A stretch of 64,000 bases of DNA, taken from positions 55,093,489-55,157,488 of the forward strand of contig NC_060065.1 in NCBI RefSeq assembly GCF_020283565.1, read 5' to 3'. The notes below the pieces were generated by a model. That model made no database searches, was not told the DNA's origin, and worked only from the letters and a program-made list of their open reading frames with translations. This document shows positions 20,400-31,795 of the stretch, one piece after another (the first letter of the stretch is position 1; the number at the start of each line of letters is the position of its first letter). Source of the DNA: Trifolium pratense (lineage: Eukaryota > Streptophyta > Magnoliopsida > Fabales > Fabaceae). A program made the position numbers and the translations under genes.

Positions 20400-22962
20400 A
20401 TGTTTATTAGAAGGAGAAAAAGAGGAAACAAAATGTACAAGTATCTTTGCTCCGTGGAGGTAACACATTTGTTCTATCTACTCTACTTTTTTTTTTTTTT
20501 TTTTTTTTTTTTAATTATGAACATGGAGATTATATTTGATTTTCTTAGAAGGAGAAAAGGAGAAGAACTAAAATGGATTACATGAAGATACTTCAAAAAG
20601 ACATTACTCCACATATGAGAGGACAATTGATTGATTGGTTAGCAGAACTTGCAGACAATTACAATCTTCTCCCTAATGTCATTTATCTTGCTGTTTCATA
20701 TATCGATAGGTAGTTTTATTTGCTTGTTTATTTTTTTATTTTACTTTAAAAATTATTGGATTTTTGTGGAGTGTACCTCTGATACTTTTTATTTATTTAT
20801 TTTTATTTTTTCTTGTACTTTTTTTCATTTATATTTATATATAATATATTTGCCATTAAAAAAAAAAATACATCGATAGGTACCTATCTTTTCACCCTAT
20901 AAGAAAGGTTAGGCTTCAATTGTTGGGTGTTACATCCATGTACATTGCATCGTAAGCCTTCCTCACCCTATTTAAATTTTCCAAATACTTTTTTCTTTAT
21001 TTTCTTGAAGATTTGTGATAGATTTCTTTAATTATATTATAAAGGAAGTATGAAGATCTTAGCACACACAATGTGGAAACTTTCTCCGTAACTACATGTA
21101 ATTATTATGACAAGGAAGAGGTAAATTCTCATATACTTATCTGCTATCAAATTGTGTTTAGTTGAATATTTAAAGATTAATTAACTTTGTTCTATGATTG
21201 TGTCATGTTAATCTATAGGTTCTAGAGATGGAAAATAAAATACTCAAGACCCTAGATTTTGATCTGAGCAGCCCTACTATTATGACTTTTCTAGAGTAAG
21301 ATAGTGCCAAATTTTTCGTTATTATGTTCTTGCAAATTAATGTAAATTATGTAAAGAAAATTGAGACTAGCTAATTATGTGTAGTTTATGTGATACAGGA
21401 AGTTTGAAGAAATTGCTTGTGAGGAAAATAATGTAAGCTTAATTTTTTTTCTTCTTTCATATCTATCTATGTTTTGGACATTTGAAAATCATTTTTTGGC
21501 TTTCAACACCAGTTTAATCTGGTTCGGGGGTCAGTTCCAGCATCAAGTGGTTTCAGCTTCATCCCTATCGCAGTTGCGATTGTTAATTAAGTGCTCTTAT
21601 TATTGTTGTTTATTTCTTTTGTTTTTTGCAGGCTTTAAGTTGGAAGTTTAAGTTTTTGACAGAATATCTTGGTGAGCTAAGTTTATTGGAATATGAATGT
21701 TTGAAGTTCTTGCCTTCCTTTGTGGCTGCTTCTATCACATTGCTTGCTAAATTCATTGTTTGGCCTGAAAAACGTCCATGTTGGGTAAGTATATATATAT
21801 ATTTTTATTAAAATAGTTCTTTTATTTTATTTGGAGATGGAATGTTAGTATTTGATTAAAATTAGAGTAGAAATTTTTTTTAAAAAAAAATGTTAGTATT
21901 TGATTATGGAATGTTTGTATTTGATTAAATAGTTATTAACTTACCTTTTATGTAAAAATATTAGTATAATTAAATTAACATGTTTGCTAGATTCATTGTT
22001 TAGCACATCAATATTGTGTAAGTTTTTTTTTATTAAGATGAACACTCTGACACCCAAATTATATCGTTGAATACACCGGTACACACTAAACAAAATTTAA
22101 TGTTATATTATATTTTTCATATTAATTTATATTTAAAAATTCATATTTTAAATGAATTTTACATAGATGTAATGGTACCTAACAATGTATTTTAAATGAA
22201 TTTTATATAGATGTAATGTTACCTAACAATGTAAGTGTTTTTTTGACGATAACCCAACAATGTATGTTGATTATCAAAGAATTTACCTTTTATTAAATAG
22301 TTTTTTTATATGTAGATGGAATGTTATCATATTTGATTAAATAGTTATTAATTTACCTTTTATGTAAATAAAAATATTACTATAGTCGAATTAACATATT
22401 TGCTTGATTCATTGTTAAATGTGTGTTCTTTAGTATTGGTTTGGCGTGAAAAACATTCCTGTTGGATAAGTTTCTTATATTTTTGTAAAAAAAAAAGTAC
22501 CTTATATTAAATAGTTTTTTTTTATCTATAGATGGAATGTTAGTATTTGATTAAATAGTTATTAACTTACCTATTATGTCTGTCAAAAAAAAAAAAACTT
22601 ACCTATTATGTAAAACCATCAGTATAGTTGAATAATATGATTCACCGTGATCAGGTGAGTGTTGAAACCACTTAATGCCAAAACTAAGTCCTAAATCAGA
22701 TTAGGTGGTCCAGTGAGTCGGATACTGATGGTAAAAAAATAAATAACTGATTCAATGCATTTATGAATTATTTTTTTTTTTGTTTGTGGCAGACATCAAC
22801 ACTAGAAGAATACTCTGAGTATAGCTCATTTGAGTTGAAAGAATGTGTTCTCATCTTACATGATTTGTATATGTCTAAAAGGGGAGCATGTTTTAAAGCT
22901 ATTCGAAAGAAATATAGCCAACAAGAGGTGATTATTTTTTTTTATCATATTATTCGTAAGGC

Positions 22963-23004
<42 letters not shown>

Positions 23005-23323
23005 CATTATTATTATTATTATTATTTTTTTTTAACCCTCTCGTTTTCAGGAGGAGCCTGATAATCCAGAGTTCGATCCCGAGGTAAATAAAAACTGAAT
23101 AAAAATTGTTCCTACTAATAATCGAACTCGAATTCTCCCGTTTTTTATTTATTTATAGAACATTCCTAAGGTTTAATTATGACAAGTTTAATGACATGGT
23201 ATCTTTATACTGTAACAGTTGCAAAATGTGGCAAACCTTCCTTCGCCTTCTAAGTTACCAAGTTATTTGTTTGAAGTTGAAGTAGAGTTTCGACTAAAAA
23301 ATAAGAAGTTGAAAGAAGAGTGA
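20400..23323 (+). CDS. A3-type cyclin-like protein with truncated N-terminus
   Basis: Nine exons: 20400-20459, 20549-20709, 20880-20951, 21045-21120, 21219-21295, 21399-21432, 21632-21784, 22793-22927 and 23219-23323. All junctions are GT-AG and keep frame, giving 290 aa. The cyclin box N is visible ([53 protein letters not shown]). Cyclin C follows ([47 protein letters not shown]) and then the PSPSKLP tail. Cyclins bind and activate CDKs in the nucleus. Typical A3 cyclins carry about 80-100 residues before the box, including the RxxLxxIxN destruction box; here only about 20 residues precede MYKYLCSVE and no D-box is visible. A possible extra 33-nt in-frame exon at 23051-23083 is borderline and omitted. 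It may be a divergent tandem-family member or a decaying copy with open frame. Confidence 0.85.
21785..22792 (+). repeat. Cyclin intron 7 with decayed copies of the exon 7 end
   Basis: The exon 7 donor region (21742-21792: 'gctaaattcattgtttggcc', 'gaaaaacgtccatgttgggt') reappears in degraded form at about 21985-22030 and 22400-22475 ('gcttgattcattgtt', 'tttggcgtgaaaaacattcc'). Each copy is preceded by similar 'tagttattaa.ttacctttta' sequence. The intron therefore grew by local tandem duplication across an exon-intron border. Decayed SINE-A pieces at about 22640-22735 add further length. Confidence 0.75.
22966..23029. repeat. ATT/TTA microsatellite in cyclin intron 8
   Basis: About 20 TTA units with one interruption ('ttatcatta'). 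Confidence 0.95.
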
Positions 23324-25020
23324 GGGAGTTTGGATGAAACTTGTAATTTTTTGAAGTGGTTGGTTCAATGATTTTTTTTTTTGGTTCAATGATTTTGAAC
23401 AATGAGCATTCTACATGGGATGGCGACTTAACCAAATAGCAATAGGAGCAATGTCTTTGACTATTTTTATTATTTGTACCGTTAAAAGATTCGTGAATTC
23501 GCACGAGTCTGTGGCGATTATTTTGTGCTAGAGGGGGAAAAATTATTTCGTGTTGATTTATATTGACTTTTCTTTATAAGCAACAATTTATTCAAAAGAA
23601 TAAAGAGGTATCCCCGCAACTGCGATCAAAGGATGCTCAAACCACTTGATGTCATAATTGATTCTCGAATCAGATTAAACTGGTGGTGAAAAAAAAATGC
23701 AATGCAAGACAAGACACATGACTTAGTAACATGGTCAAACCACATTTGACCCTTTGAAACCTATTTGGTTTGGTGTAGCGATGTTCGTTTGAGATCTTAG
23801 AGTGTGTTTCTATCAAGGTTTTAAGGTTGATTTTCTTTAGTGTCAATTTTGGTTCACTAGTTCATACAGAGCGAAAAAATTATCACTTTAAATGTGATCT
23901 CTGCAAGTGAACGGTGATATCAGTCCATTTGGATTAATCAATCTTTGAGCTGGATATCGAGTTTTCAAAAAACAAAAATATCATAATATTGTATATATAT
24001 ACACACATAAGATAATTATACTTTAATAAAATGCAAACAGACAACAAGTTGCGCCGTTAATTTTTTTGGATGGCAAAATCAAACCTCTTAAATCTTTACA
24101 TATCATAATTGAAAAAAAAAAAATTAAAAAAACGTTTTTTTTTTATATAATCATACATTTACAAATTAAATATTTTAAATCAAATCAAAAGATTTATCTT
24201 TTATCGTCCCTATTTGTATTCCGATTTGTATTTCGATTGGTGTGTTAATCAATTGGAATGTATTCTTAGTATTTAATGGATTTTGTTGTATTGTACTCCC
24301 TCCGGCCTCATATATAAGCAAAAATCACATTTTTAGATTCATTCAAAAAGAAATGTATCTTGTCTATAATTTGGACTAGATACATTATTTTTCTAATAAA
24401 TTTAAAAAGATAACTTTTGCTTATATATTAGACAGGAGAGAGTAAGGATTTGATTACTCCTTATTAATATAACTTTTGTTTATAAAAAAAAAAACTTCTT
24501 TTATCGGTATCCACTATAAATTTATGTTACTATAAACATAGCCTAAGTTATGTGATGAAAAACTTCACAAAAGAATTAATGAGGAGTAATATCTTGGTTG
24601 AGCAAGGATCTAAATTCGCTATAAATATTACACGCAGTTTCACGTTATATTAAATTTCAACAATTAATATTAAATCGGACAGTTCATATTAAAGATTCAG
24701 TTTTACACCGTAATGTAATATCGTCTGCCGATTTAAAATTGGCCAACTCTAATTAGTTTGGGATCCTCAAATTGATCTGAATTATAGGCCGTCAAAACTA
24801 CATGCAGTCAGAAAAGATCCATCCGTCGTAGCGAAGCCGAAGCTTAACACATAATCTAGGTAGATGCCCAAGTCGTTCTCAGACACAGCAACCACTATTC
24901 AGTGACACAGTCAGCTACCATCTCTACCCCTCTTTCCCATACTCTCTCTCTTGTGACATTTCACATATTTTTGCCACTATAACTAACATTAAAATCGTCT
25001 CAATCACACAACATACAGTT
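23324..25020. other. Intergenic between cyclin and ankyrin-RING genes
   Basis: AT-rich; includes a decayed SINE-A piece (23605-23690) and the MITE at 24296-24442. No coding frame is supportable. The last 200 bases are probably promoter and 5' UTR of the next gene, with an 'attc' tandem repeat at about 25051-25083. Confidence 0.55.
24296..24442. mobile_element. Stowaway MITE, 147 bp, TA target duplication
   Basis: Ends are CTCCCTCCGGCCTCATATAT on the left and, complemented, CTCTCTCCTGTCTAATATAT on the right. TA flanks both sides (24294-24295 and 24443-24444). Non-coding. Confidence 0.88.
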
Positions 25021-25192
25021 ACAAGTTATTACAAACTTTATTCTAAAAAAATTCATTCATTCATTCATTTATATTCATTCATTTCTAAGTCATTTGATTC
25101 ACCAATCATAACCACCAAACCAGGTGGTGGCTCATCTAATCCAACATCATATGTGGTGAAGTTCAACCACTTCACACCTCTCCGACAACAAC

Positions 25193-27574
25193 ATGGGTCA
25201 AAACCTTAGTTGCAGAGGTAACAATGATCATGGTCTCTTCACTGCTGTACAACAAGGTAATCTTCAAATTGTCACAACTCTGTTACAACAAGACCCTTCA
25301 CTTTTTCATCAAACAACTCTCTATGATCGTTATTCACCTCTTCATATTGCTGCTGTTAATGGCCAGATCGAGGTTTATTCTCTTTTACTTTTCTAAATGT
25401 GTAAGCTTTTTTCACTTTCTGATTCTGCTGCGTTTAGTTTAAGCTGATTCTGTTTAACTTCAGATTCTTTCAAGGCTTTTACATGGATCTGTTAATCCAG
25501 ATATTTTAAATCGAAAAAAACAGGTATTGGGTTATGTTCTTTATTTTGCATTGTGTTTTTTAGCATGTGGGTTTTTGTTTTTATTTGTAAAAATGCAATC
25601 TTTGATTAGTTCTTGATTACCCTTTTTTTGGTTTGTTGTGATTTGAATGATTCATTTCAGACTCCTCTTATGTTGGCTGCAATGCATGGAAGGATTGCTT
25701 GTGTGGAGAAGCTTCTTGAAGCTGGTGCTAATGTAATTTGGAAAATTTCATTGTTAGTTTTATTGTTTAATCTATAGATGAATTTGGAAAATTGATGTGT
25801 GGAAATTATTAAAATTTTCAGGTTTTGATGTTTGATACTGTTAATGGAAGAACTTGTTTACACTATGCTGCTTATTATGGCCATTTTTCTTGCCTTAAAG
25901 CTATTCTTTCTTCTGCTCAATCTAGTCATGTGGCTGCTTCTTGGTTTGTTCCTTTTTCTGTTTTAGCATATTTTCTGGATTGATTTTGTTTTTCTTGAGG
26001 TTGTTTTTTGAATGTTTTTTTAATTGGTTTTAGGGGATTTGTTCGGTTTGTGAATATTAGAGACGGAAAGGGTGCGACGCCTTTGCACTTAGCAGCTCGT
26101 CAAAGACGGGCGGAATGTGTACATGTTCTATTGGACAGTGGAGCTCTTGTTTGTGCTTCAACTGGTAGATATGGGTGAGTATCAATCTGTCAATGTTCTA
26201 TGGTTAGAGTTGCTTGAATCATATGTATTCTTCTTTTGTTTTGTGGACTAATTTATTGGTATTTGCAGCTATCCTGGTAGCACTCCCCTTCATCTAGCTG
26301 CTAGAGGAGGATCTCTTGATTGCATCCGCGAATTGTTGGCATGGGGTGCGGATCGTCTTCAGCGTGATTCATCCGGGTATGGTTGGTTTTGAGACTTGTT
26401 AACATATCTCAACATATTTCATCTTCATTTATCTGGCATATTGGGATGCTGCGAAAATCTTTGATTGATATGAAAATTCCATCATTAGTTTTAATAGACC
26501 CTCTTCTTGTACTCTCATATATATGACATTTTCGTATTGTAACTTTCCAAATTTAGGGAGAAACTTACTTTATTTAACGATTTGGCTGTTTATAAGTTGA
26601 ACGGATTGATGTTCATTATCCCTGGATTTGTCTTTATGCTGTATGTTTGATGTGTTTATGCAGGCGGATACCATATACGGTTGCTATGAAACACAGACAT
26701 GGATCATGTGCGTCATTACTAAATCCTACATCTGCTGAGCCTCTTGTTTGGCCATCTCCACTGAAGTTCATCAGTGAACTTAATCCGGATGCCAAAGCCT
26801 TGTTAGAACAAGCTTTGATGGACGCAAACAAGGAAAGGGAGCGAAATACATTGAAGGGGAAGGTTTACTCTCTTCCATCTCCATCACAGTCTGATTGTGT
26901 AGATGACAACATCTCCGAGGTAACTTGACACTCTCTGCTCGCCCGCATGCACACACACCAAATTCGTTTGTTTTGCAATTGAGTTAATTCGAATGCTGAT
27001 ATTTGGCTTTTCAGACCACAGAAGATTTTCATAGTCGTTAGTTGGAAGTCAATGTAGTCGAATAATTTTAAAATGCTGCATGATTCTAATAAGTTTTTGT
27101 TGATTATTTGGCCAATTTTAAATTTATAATAGTGAGCCGAAAAAAAGTAGCATACTCATTTTGGAATATGATATTATGCAGATTAGTGAGTCAGAATTAT
27201 GCTGCATCTGCTTTGAGCAAGTATGCACAATTGAAGTTCAGAATTGTGGTCACCAAATGTGTGCACAATGCACATTAGCCCTTTGTTGCTACAACAAACC
27301 GAACCCGACAACTGCTTCTATTACTCCACCAGTCTGTCCATTTTGTCGAAGCAACATATCTAGACTTATGGTTATCATGAAAATAGAAAATCACGACGAA
27401 TCTGATCAAGACAATGTTGACATCAATTCTTCAAAGGTAAACAAGTCGAGGAAACTCCGAAACTTAAACGACGGTGGTAGTAGCAGCTTCAAAGGATTAT
27501 CTAGTGTTTCATTCGGAAAGTTGGGTGGCCGAAGTTCCGGAAGAGTTGCTGATGAGTGGATTGATAAACAGTAA
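25193..27574 (+). CDS. Ankyrin-repeat RING E3 ubiquitin ligase, XBAT31-like
   Basis: Eight exons: 25193-25372, 25464-25523, 25661-25732, 25822-25943, 26034-26174, 26269-26376, 26664-26919 and 27182-27574, all in frame, 443 aa. The start MGQNLSCRGNNDHGLF matches the XBAT31/XBAT3x N-terminus. Residues about 11-270 form ankyrin repeats (SPLHIAAVNGQIE, TPLMLAAMHGRI, TCLHYAAYYGH, TPLHLAARQRR, TPLHLAARGGSLD). A C3HC4 RING lies at about 320-368, with Cys320, Cys323, Cys335, His337, Cys340, Cys343, Cys365 and Cys368. The family transfers ubiquitin to ankyrin-bound substrates. A Ser/Gly-rich tail (GGRSSGRVADEW) ends the protein. A possible alternative acceptor at 27014 would add TTEDFHSR and a stop, giving a RING-less isoform. 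Gly2 makes N-myristoylation conceivable. Confidence 0.95.
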
Positions 27575-27876
27575 TCGATGTGATAGTTTCTACTGCTTGT
27601 AGGATAATCAAAATTAAAACCAAAGTATCAAATTAATGATACCAAATTGGTTTAGGCACGGTAACTAAGTGAGTGCTTAACCAACAAGGTAAAATGAAAG
27701 TGAAAAAGTGAAGGAATAAAATGTAAAAGAATTTTGGGCAATAAGCAAAGTGAATTAAGGTGAAGAAGTTCAAGGTAGGTACCAAATATTGTTGGAGAAA
27801 AAGAGGAAGCAATGTCATGTTGATGTAGTAAGTGTTATTATTAATCAATTAGTAATATTTATAGTAATAATAATAC

Positions 27877-28003
27877 CAACTCCGATCTTAAATATAAGAA
27901 AATTTTAGATCAATAAAAATTGATGTATCTGGTTTAAATTTTGAATCAGATATATCAGTTTTTGTTACTCAATTTTTTTCTTATATTTAGAATCAGAGAG
28001 AAT
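27877..28003. mobile_element. Stowaway-like MITE downstream of the E3 gene
   Basis: The left end 'ctccgatcttaaatataaga' pairs with the complement of the right end 'ttcttatatttagaatcaga'. About 127 bp, non-coding, with mutated terminal bases. Confidence 0.65.
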
Positions 28004-29576
28004 ATTATTATGCAAAAAAGTAAAAGTGAGTATATGATTTGTCTTGAAAAGTGTAAGTTTATGTTATGGGAAAATGTATTTGCTTATTTCATTGCATTTT
28101 TTGTTTATATTTGTTTGTACTATACCAAATGAGCAATAAAATACAAAGGAGAAAGACAAGGTATGCTGCTCCTTTGTCATGTGATCATGTCTCCATTAGT
28201 TTGTGTGTTGAATTATTTATTTGTACACTTGGGAGAATAATTGGATATTTACATTTCTAACTTATAATTATTATTATTTTTGACAATTATAATTATAACA
28301 TATATATTATATAACATGACTATGACATGATCAAATCATGTGTCACATATGTGGCATGGTGGGATCATTAAAGGGAAGTCTTTAACCCTTTAATTACGTA
28401 ATTTAGATATTTGGAATTGTTACATAATTGATCAACTTGTGTGTTTTGGAATAATGATTTTTGGATGCCAATTGGCCACTAGTCTAATACATACCGTGTA
28501 AAAATGTACCATAAAGAAGATATTTTGTATTTTTTAAAATTTATATTGAGAAGTTGTTGATAAAAAATAATTATTTGTATAAAATTAATTAAATGAATGG
28601 CAAAGAGATTTTGTTGAAAAGCTCTTTTGCACCAAAGAATGGAAACAAGAAAAAGACACATCGTAGAAAAAGAAGGAAACAAAGTTATGTCACTTTCATA
28701 CATGGCCCAAAATAGTATAGGTGTCATTTCTCCATAAGCTGTGATTAAGATGTAATAATCGCGTTTGACCTCTTCTTTGATGGCTTTGTTCCAACTCTCA
28801 ACAGTGTGTGACCGTGAGTTTTTTTTCTTTCTTCAAGATATTAGCATTTTTTATTTAATAATAAAATATTAGAGTTGATCTTTACAAGATATTAAGAATA
28901 ATCACTATTGCCGACATGTTGCAGCATTTTTTTTCGATAAGTACAAAAATATCTTAAAGAATAATTCCGCAGTTTTAGAACAATAAAAAAGTTAATTTTT
29001 TTTGGGCACATATAAAAAAATTATTTTAAAATTAACGTATTTTACTTTTAAATGTAGATTTTAATTTATAGATCTTGCTGCTAATATGTATTTTAAAGGC
29101 ACATGTTAAATAATTTAATAATAAAATTAATACATTAAGAAATACAACATTTAACTTTTGAAAAGTTAAATGCATATTTTTTGCTTATAGCAATATGATG
29201 TCTTATATATCTTTAGATGTAATATTTAAGATGATTAGTTTTGTCATTCAAAAAGAGTTAACGGCATGATTTATTGTCCATTTATTTTTCATTCAAGTAT
29301 AATTATCTTATATATATATGTATATAATTAAAATAAAAAATAAAAAATTATATTAAATTATTTATTATGTTCCCTTAGGACTAAGGGCATATGTTACCAT
29401 CCGCCATAATTTATTTATTTTTCAGATGTGTTTTATGTGCACTATTATCAAAATATTTTATTTTGCATTTATCTTTTTTGAAACATGTTTTATTTTATAT
29501 TTATGATAGGGAAAAGTACATCGATAATTAATAAAATTATTTTGTATCATATTTTGACGGACAAGATCAAGCTTTT
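28004..29576. other. Intergenic, no gene seen
   Basis: Very AT-rich with many poly-A/T tracts. None of the short frames shows conserved motifs or codon structure. Confidence 0.55.
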
Positions 29577-29786
29577 CTCTTTTAGGTGGTTGAAGTCGAC
29601 GAGTATTACGTTAGCTTCTAACTATCATAGCTGGTGGTCTAGTCCTATGCTTTGTTTGGGCTTTGTATGATTTGTTTATGATTTTGTTCCTCTGATTCTT
29701 TGTAAACTTTTGTAGTCTATCTCGGTACGTCTTGTGCTGGGGAGGCTGTTGTGGTAATATATATCTCATTTTAGCTTGTTAAAAAA
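29577..29786 (+). pseudogene. 3' end of a LINE (non-LTR) element
   Basis: A short frame reads FRWLKSTSITLASNYHSWWSSPMLCLGFV and stops, resembling the C-terminal tail of plant L1 reverse transcriptases (WLK...SWWSNP..CLG). It is followed by a T/G-rich 3' region and a weak A-run at 29781-29788. Everything upstream is missing, as expected for 5'-truncated LINE insertion. I found no clear target duplication. Confidence 0.55.
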
Positions 29787-30109
29787 AATTGTACTTTTTT
29801 TTTAGAAAAAATTATTTTGTAAATTTTTTATGACTTATGAGAATGTCATCAATTTTCTTAATGTGTGACAAAAATCTTGAAAGACAATTAATTTAAATTT
29901 AAAGAGGAGATTAATTCAATTGATAGAAACATCATATTATATATATAAGAGTTGAAGTTCGAAACTTTTATTTAATAAAAAATAGAAATATACACATTTT
30001 TAATCATACAGTCTAGCTACATCAAATTGGAAATAGTTTTTCTTTTAAAAATTAATTGGAAGAAATATTTCAGAATCTCGTAATCTTCATATCTGGATCC
30101 AATCAAAGT

Positions 30110-30920
30110 TGTTGCAGATTCACGTGTGTTGTAAATTACCTTGAAAACGAGGAAGACACAAAAAAGTTACTGGTTTGGCGCCTCGGGCGGAAGTAATGGC
30201 GCCTCAGGCGGAAATTTCTGCATAACAGGTATGACTTTCTGTTTTGGCGCCCCAGGCGGAAATTTCTGCGCCCCAGGCGGAAAAACACGCAGTTATATAT
30301 ATGTGTCATGTTTTCTGTTATTTGCAAGGTGTTTTTAGGGTTTCTAAAGCCAACAAAAGACTAGGGTTTGAAAGAGAACTTTTCTTGGGGAAACACTAGG
30401 GTTGGGATTGATTCATCACCTTGGAAAACACTTTCACATTGAATCTCTTGGTCACGGGGAGAGATTCAGGAAAAGAGTAGAATTTAGGAAAACTCTAAAT
30501 TCTTGCAACTCTTGTATTGAATCTTTGTAATCAAGCTTTACTTTCTGTTTTGGCGCCCCGGGCGGAAAAACAGACAGTAATATATATGTGTCACATTTTC
30601 TGTTATTTGCAAGGTGTTTTTAGGGTTTATAAAGCCAACAAAAGACTAGGGTTTGAAAGAGAACTTCTCTTGGGGAAACATTAGGGTTGGGATTGATCCA
30701 TCACATTGGGAAACACTTTCACATTGAATCTCTTGGTAATGGGGAGAAATTCGGGAAAAGGGTAGAATTTAGGAAAACTCTAAATTCTTGCAACTTTTGT
30801 ATTGAATCTTTGTAATCAAGCTTTCCATTGATAGTGGAACGGATAGTGGCTCTCTCCCCCAGAGTAGGTTGTTATAACTGAACTAGGTAAACAATTTATT
30901 CGTGTCTTTTATTGCTTTTG
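30110..30920 (+). repeat. LTR-like region with internal ~300-bp tandem duplication
   Basis: Two copies, 30234-30539 and 30540-30824, begin 'actttctgttttggcgcccc' and both run through 'ctagggtttgaaagagaact' to 'gtattgaatctttgtaatca'. They differ by one ~21-bp GC-rich unit and scattered substitutions. The following text ('gtggctctctcccccagagt', 'gaactaggtaaacaatttat') is typical of the R-U5 part of plant Copia LTRs. No primer-binding site or pol follows, so I read it as a solo or truncated LTR. Confidence 0.55.
30176..30290 (+). repeat. GC-rich minisatellite with GGCGCC cores
   Basis: Four imperfect units of the form 'GGCGCCYCRGGCGGAAATTT' (the last reads TGCGCCCCAGGCGG). They stand out from the AT-rich surroundings. 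A single unit remains at the equivalent place in the downstream duplicate (30552-30566). Confidence 0.75.
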
Positions 30921-31369
30921 GTAGTTCTAGCTTTTGTTGATTTATTGCTTATTCTCACTCATTTTGATTTAGTTGCTTCAATTCATTTGTCCCACACATC
31001 AAAGGTTTTATTGGTGTGGTTTTCGGTCCGAATTCACAACAACATGAATACGATAAGAAGTTATAAACGTGTCACGTACGGTAAGCAAATACTATATACC
31101 TTCCATATGGACTTGTATTCTTGGTTGTTGAAAACTGTGCAGTCAGTAAATTTTAGATCGTTTGATGTTGATCGAACGGTTTAGATTTCATCTAAGAATT
31201 TTGTTTTAAACAAAAATAAAAAATGATCTTAAAATCTAAATTGTCTTATTTTAATAAGACAGCTCAGAACTACCGACTGCATTCAGTCCAACCGCATGTA
31301 ATCCAATTCACTTTTTTTATTGATAAAAAAAATACTATCACAATTTTTTTTCAGAAATTAAAATGATAC
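30921..31369. other. Intergenic, no gene seen
   Basis: No supported frame. A MITE-like foldback at about 31137-31300 ('gtgcagtcagtaaattttag') resembles 6886-7045 but has no clear ends. Confidence 0.45.
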
Positions 31370-31795
31370 TTGCTAACATGTTACAGTTTAGGTTTTATGA
31401 CTCGTGACAACAGTTCGAAAGGTTGACCTATTCGAAAATACTCAAATCTATGCTTATTGTCAACTCCCTAGAACATTTCCTCATTTATTACGCTCTTCTT
31501 GTCTCTGGGTGCCTAGGTAACCTTTCCTCGTTTGAACCTCGCTCTTAACTTGAAGCCTATGCCAACCTAAGGTGCTGTTAGATGAAAGGATCTTATCAGC
31601 GTCCAAAAATGATAAATCATAGCATAGCTTAAACCAAACTACCGAATAGGAAAATTGAGCTATGAGTGCTATCATATAGTTTTATATATCATTAAAATTC
31701 ACGAGTTGGAGATAAGCGGACTCAAACCGCTGCCATCCGTCATAGGGTAGGTAAATTACCGCCTCTCAAGCCCCAACGACTTTTATCTAATGTGA
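31370..31795 (-). other. Nuclear plastid-DNA insertion: trnA(UGC) 3' part, spacer, 5' end of rrn23
   Basis: On the minus strand the sequence reads 'ttgagaggcggtaatttacc' and 'cagcggtttgagtccgctta' then 'tctccaactcgtgaa', the intron end and 3' exon of plastid trnA-UGC. The trnA-rrn23 spacer follows ('actatatgatagcactca', 'atgatttatcattttt', 'gctgataagatcc'). Next is the start of plastid 23S rRNA ('ttcaaacgaggaaagg', 'acctaggcacccagagac', 'aataagcatagat', 'gaataggtcaacctttcgaa'). It is a non-functional NUPT: many differences are C-to-T or G-to-A, typical of methylated nuclear DNA, and short deletions are present. Ends are approximate. Confidence 0.88.

Noticed and set aside
20488..20512. Poly-T run as a polymerase III terminator for an upstream RNA gene
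   Set aside because: It lies inside cyclin intron 1 and no A/B box or structured RNA precedes it.
27014..27041. Separate exon adding to the full-length XBAT-like protein
   Set aside because: It ends in a stop before the RING, and exon 7 to exon 8 (27182) joins perfectly in frame to the RING. It was kept only as a possible alternative isoform.
30136..30338. Glycine/serine-rich small proteins on either strand at the GGCGCC repeats
   Set aside because: The frames are by-products of the GC-rich minisatellite in an LTR-like region.
31680..31790. Functional tRNA gene
   Set aside because: The tRNA-like arm is the 3' exon of plastid trnA within a collinear plastid insertion; the 5' exon is absent and the sequence is mutated.
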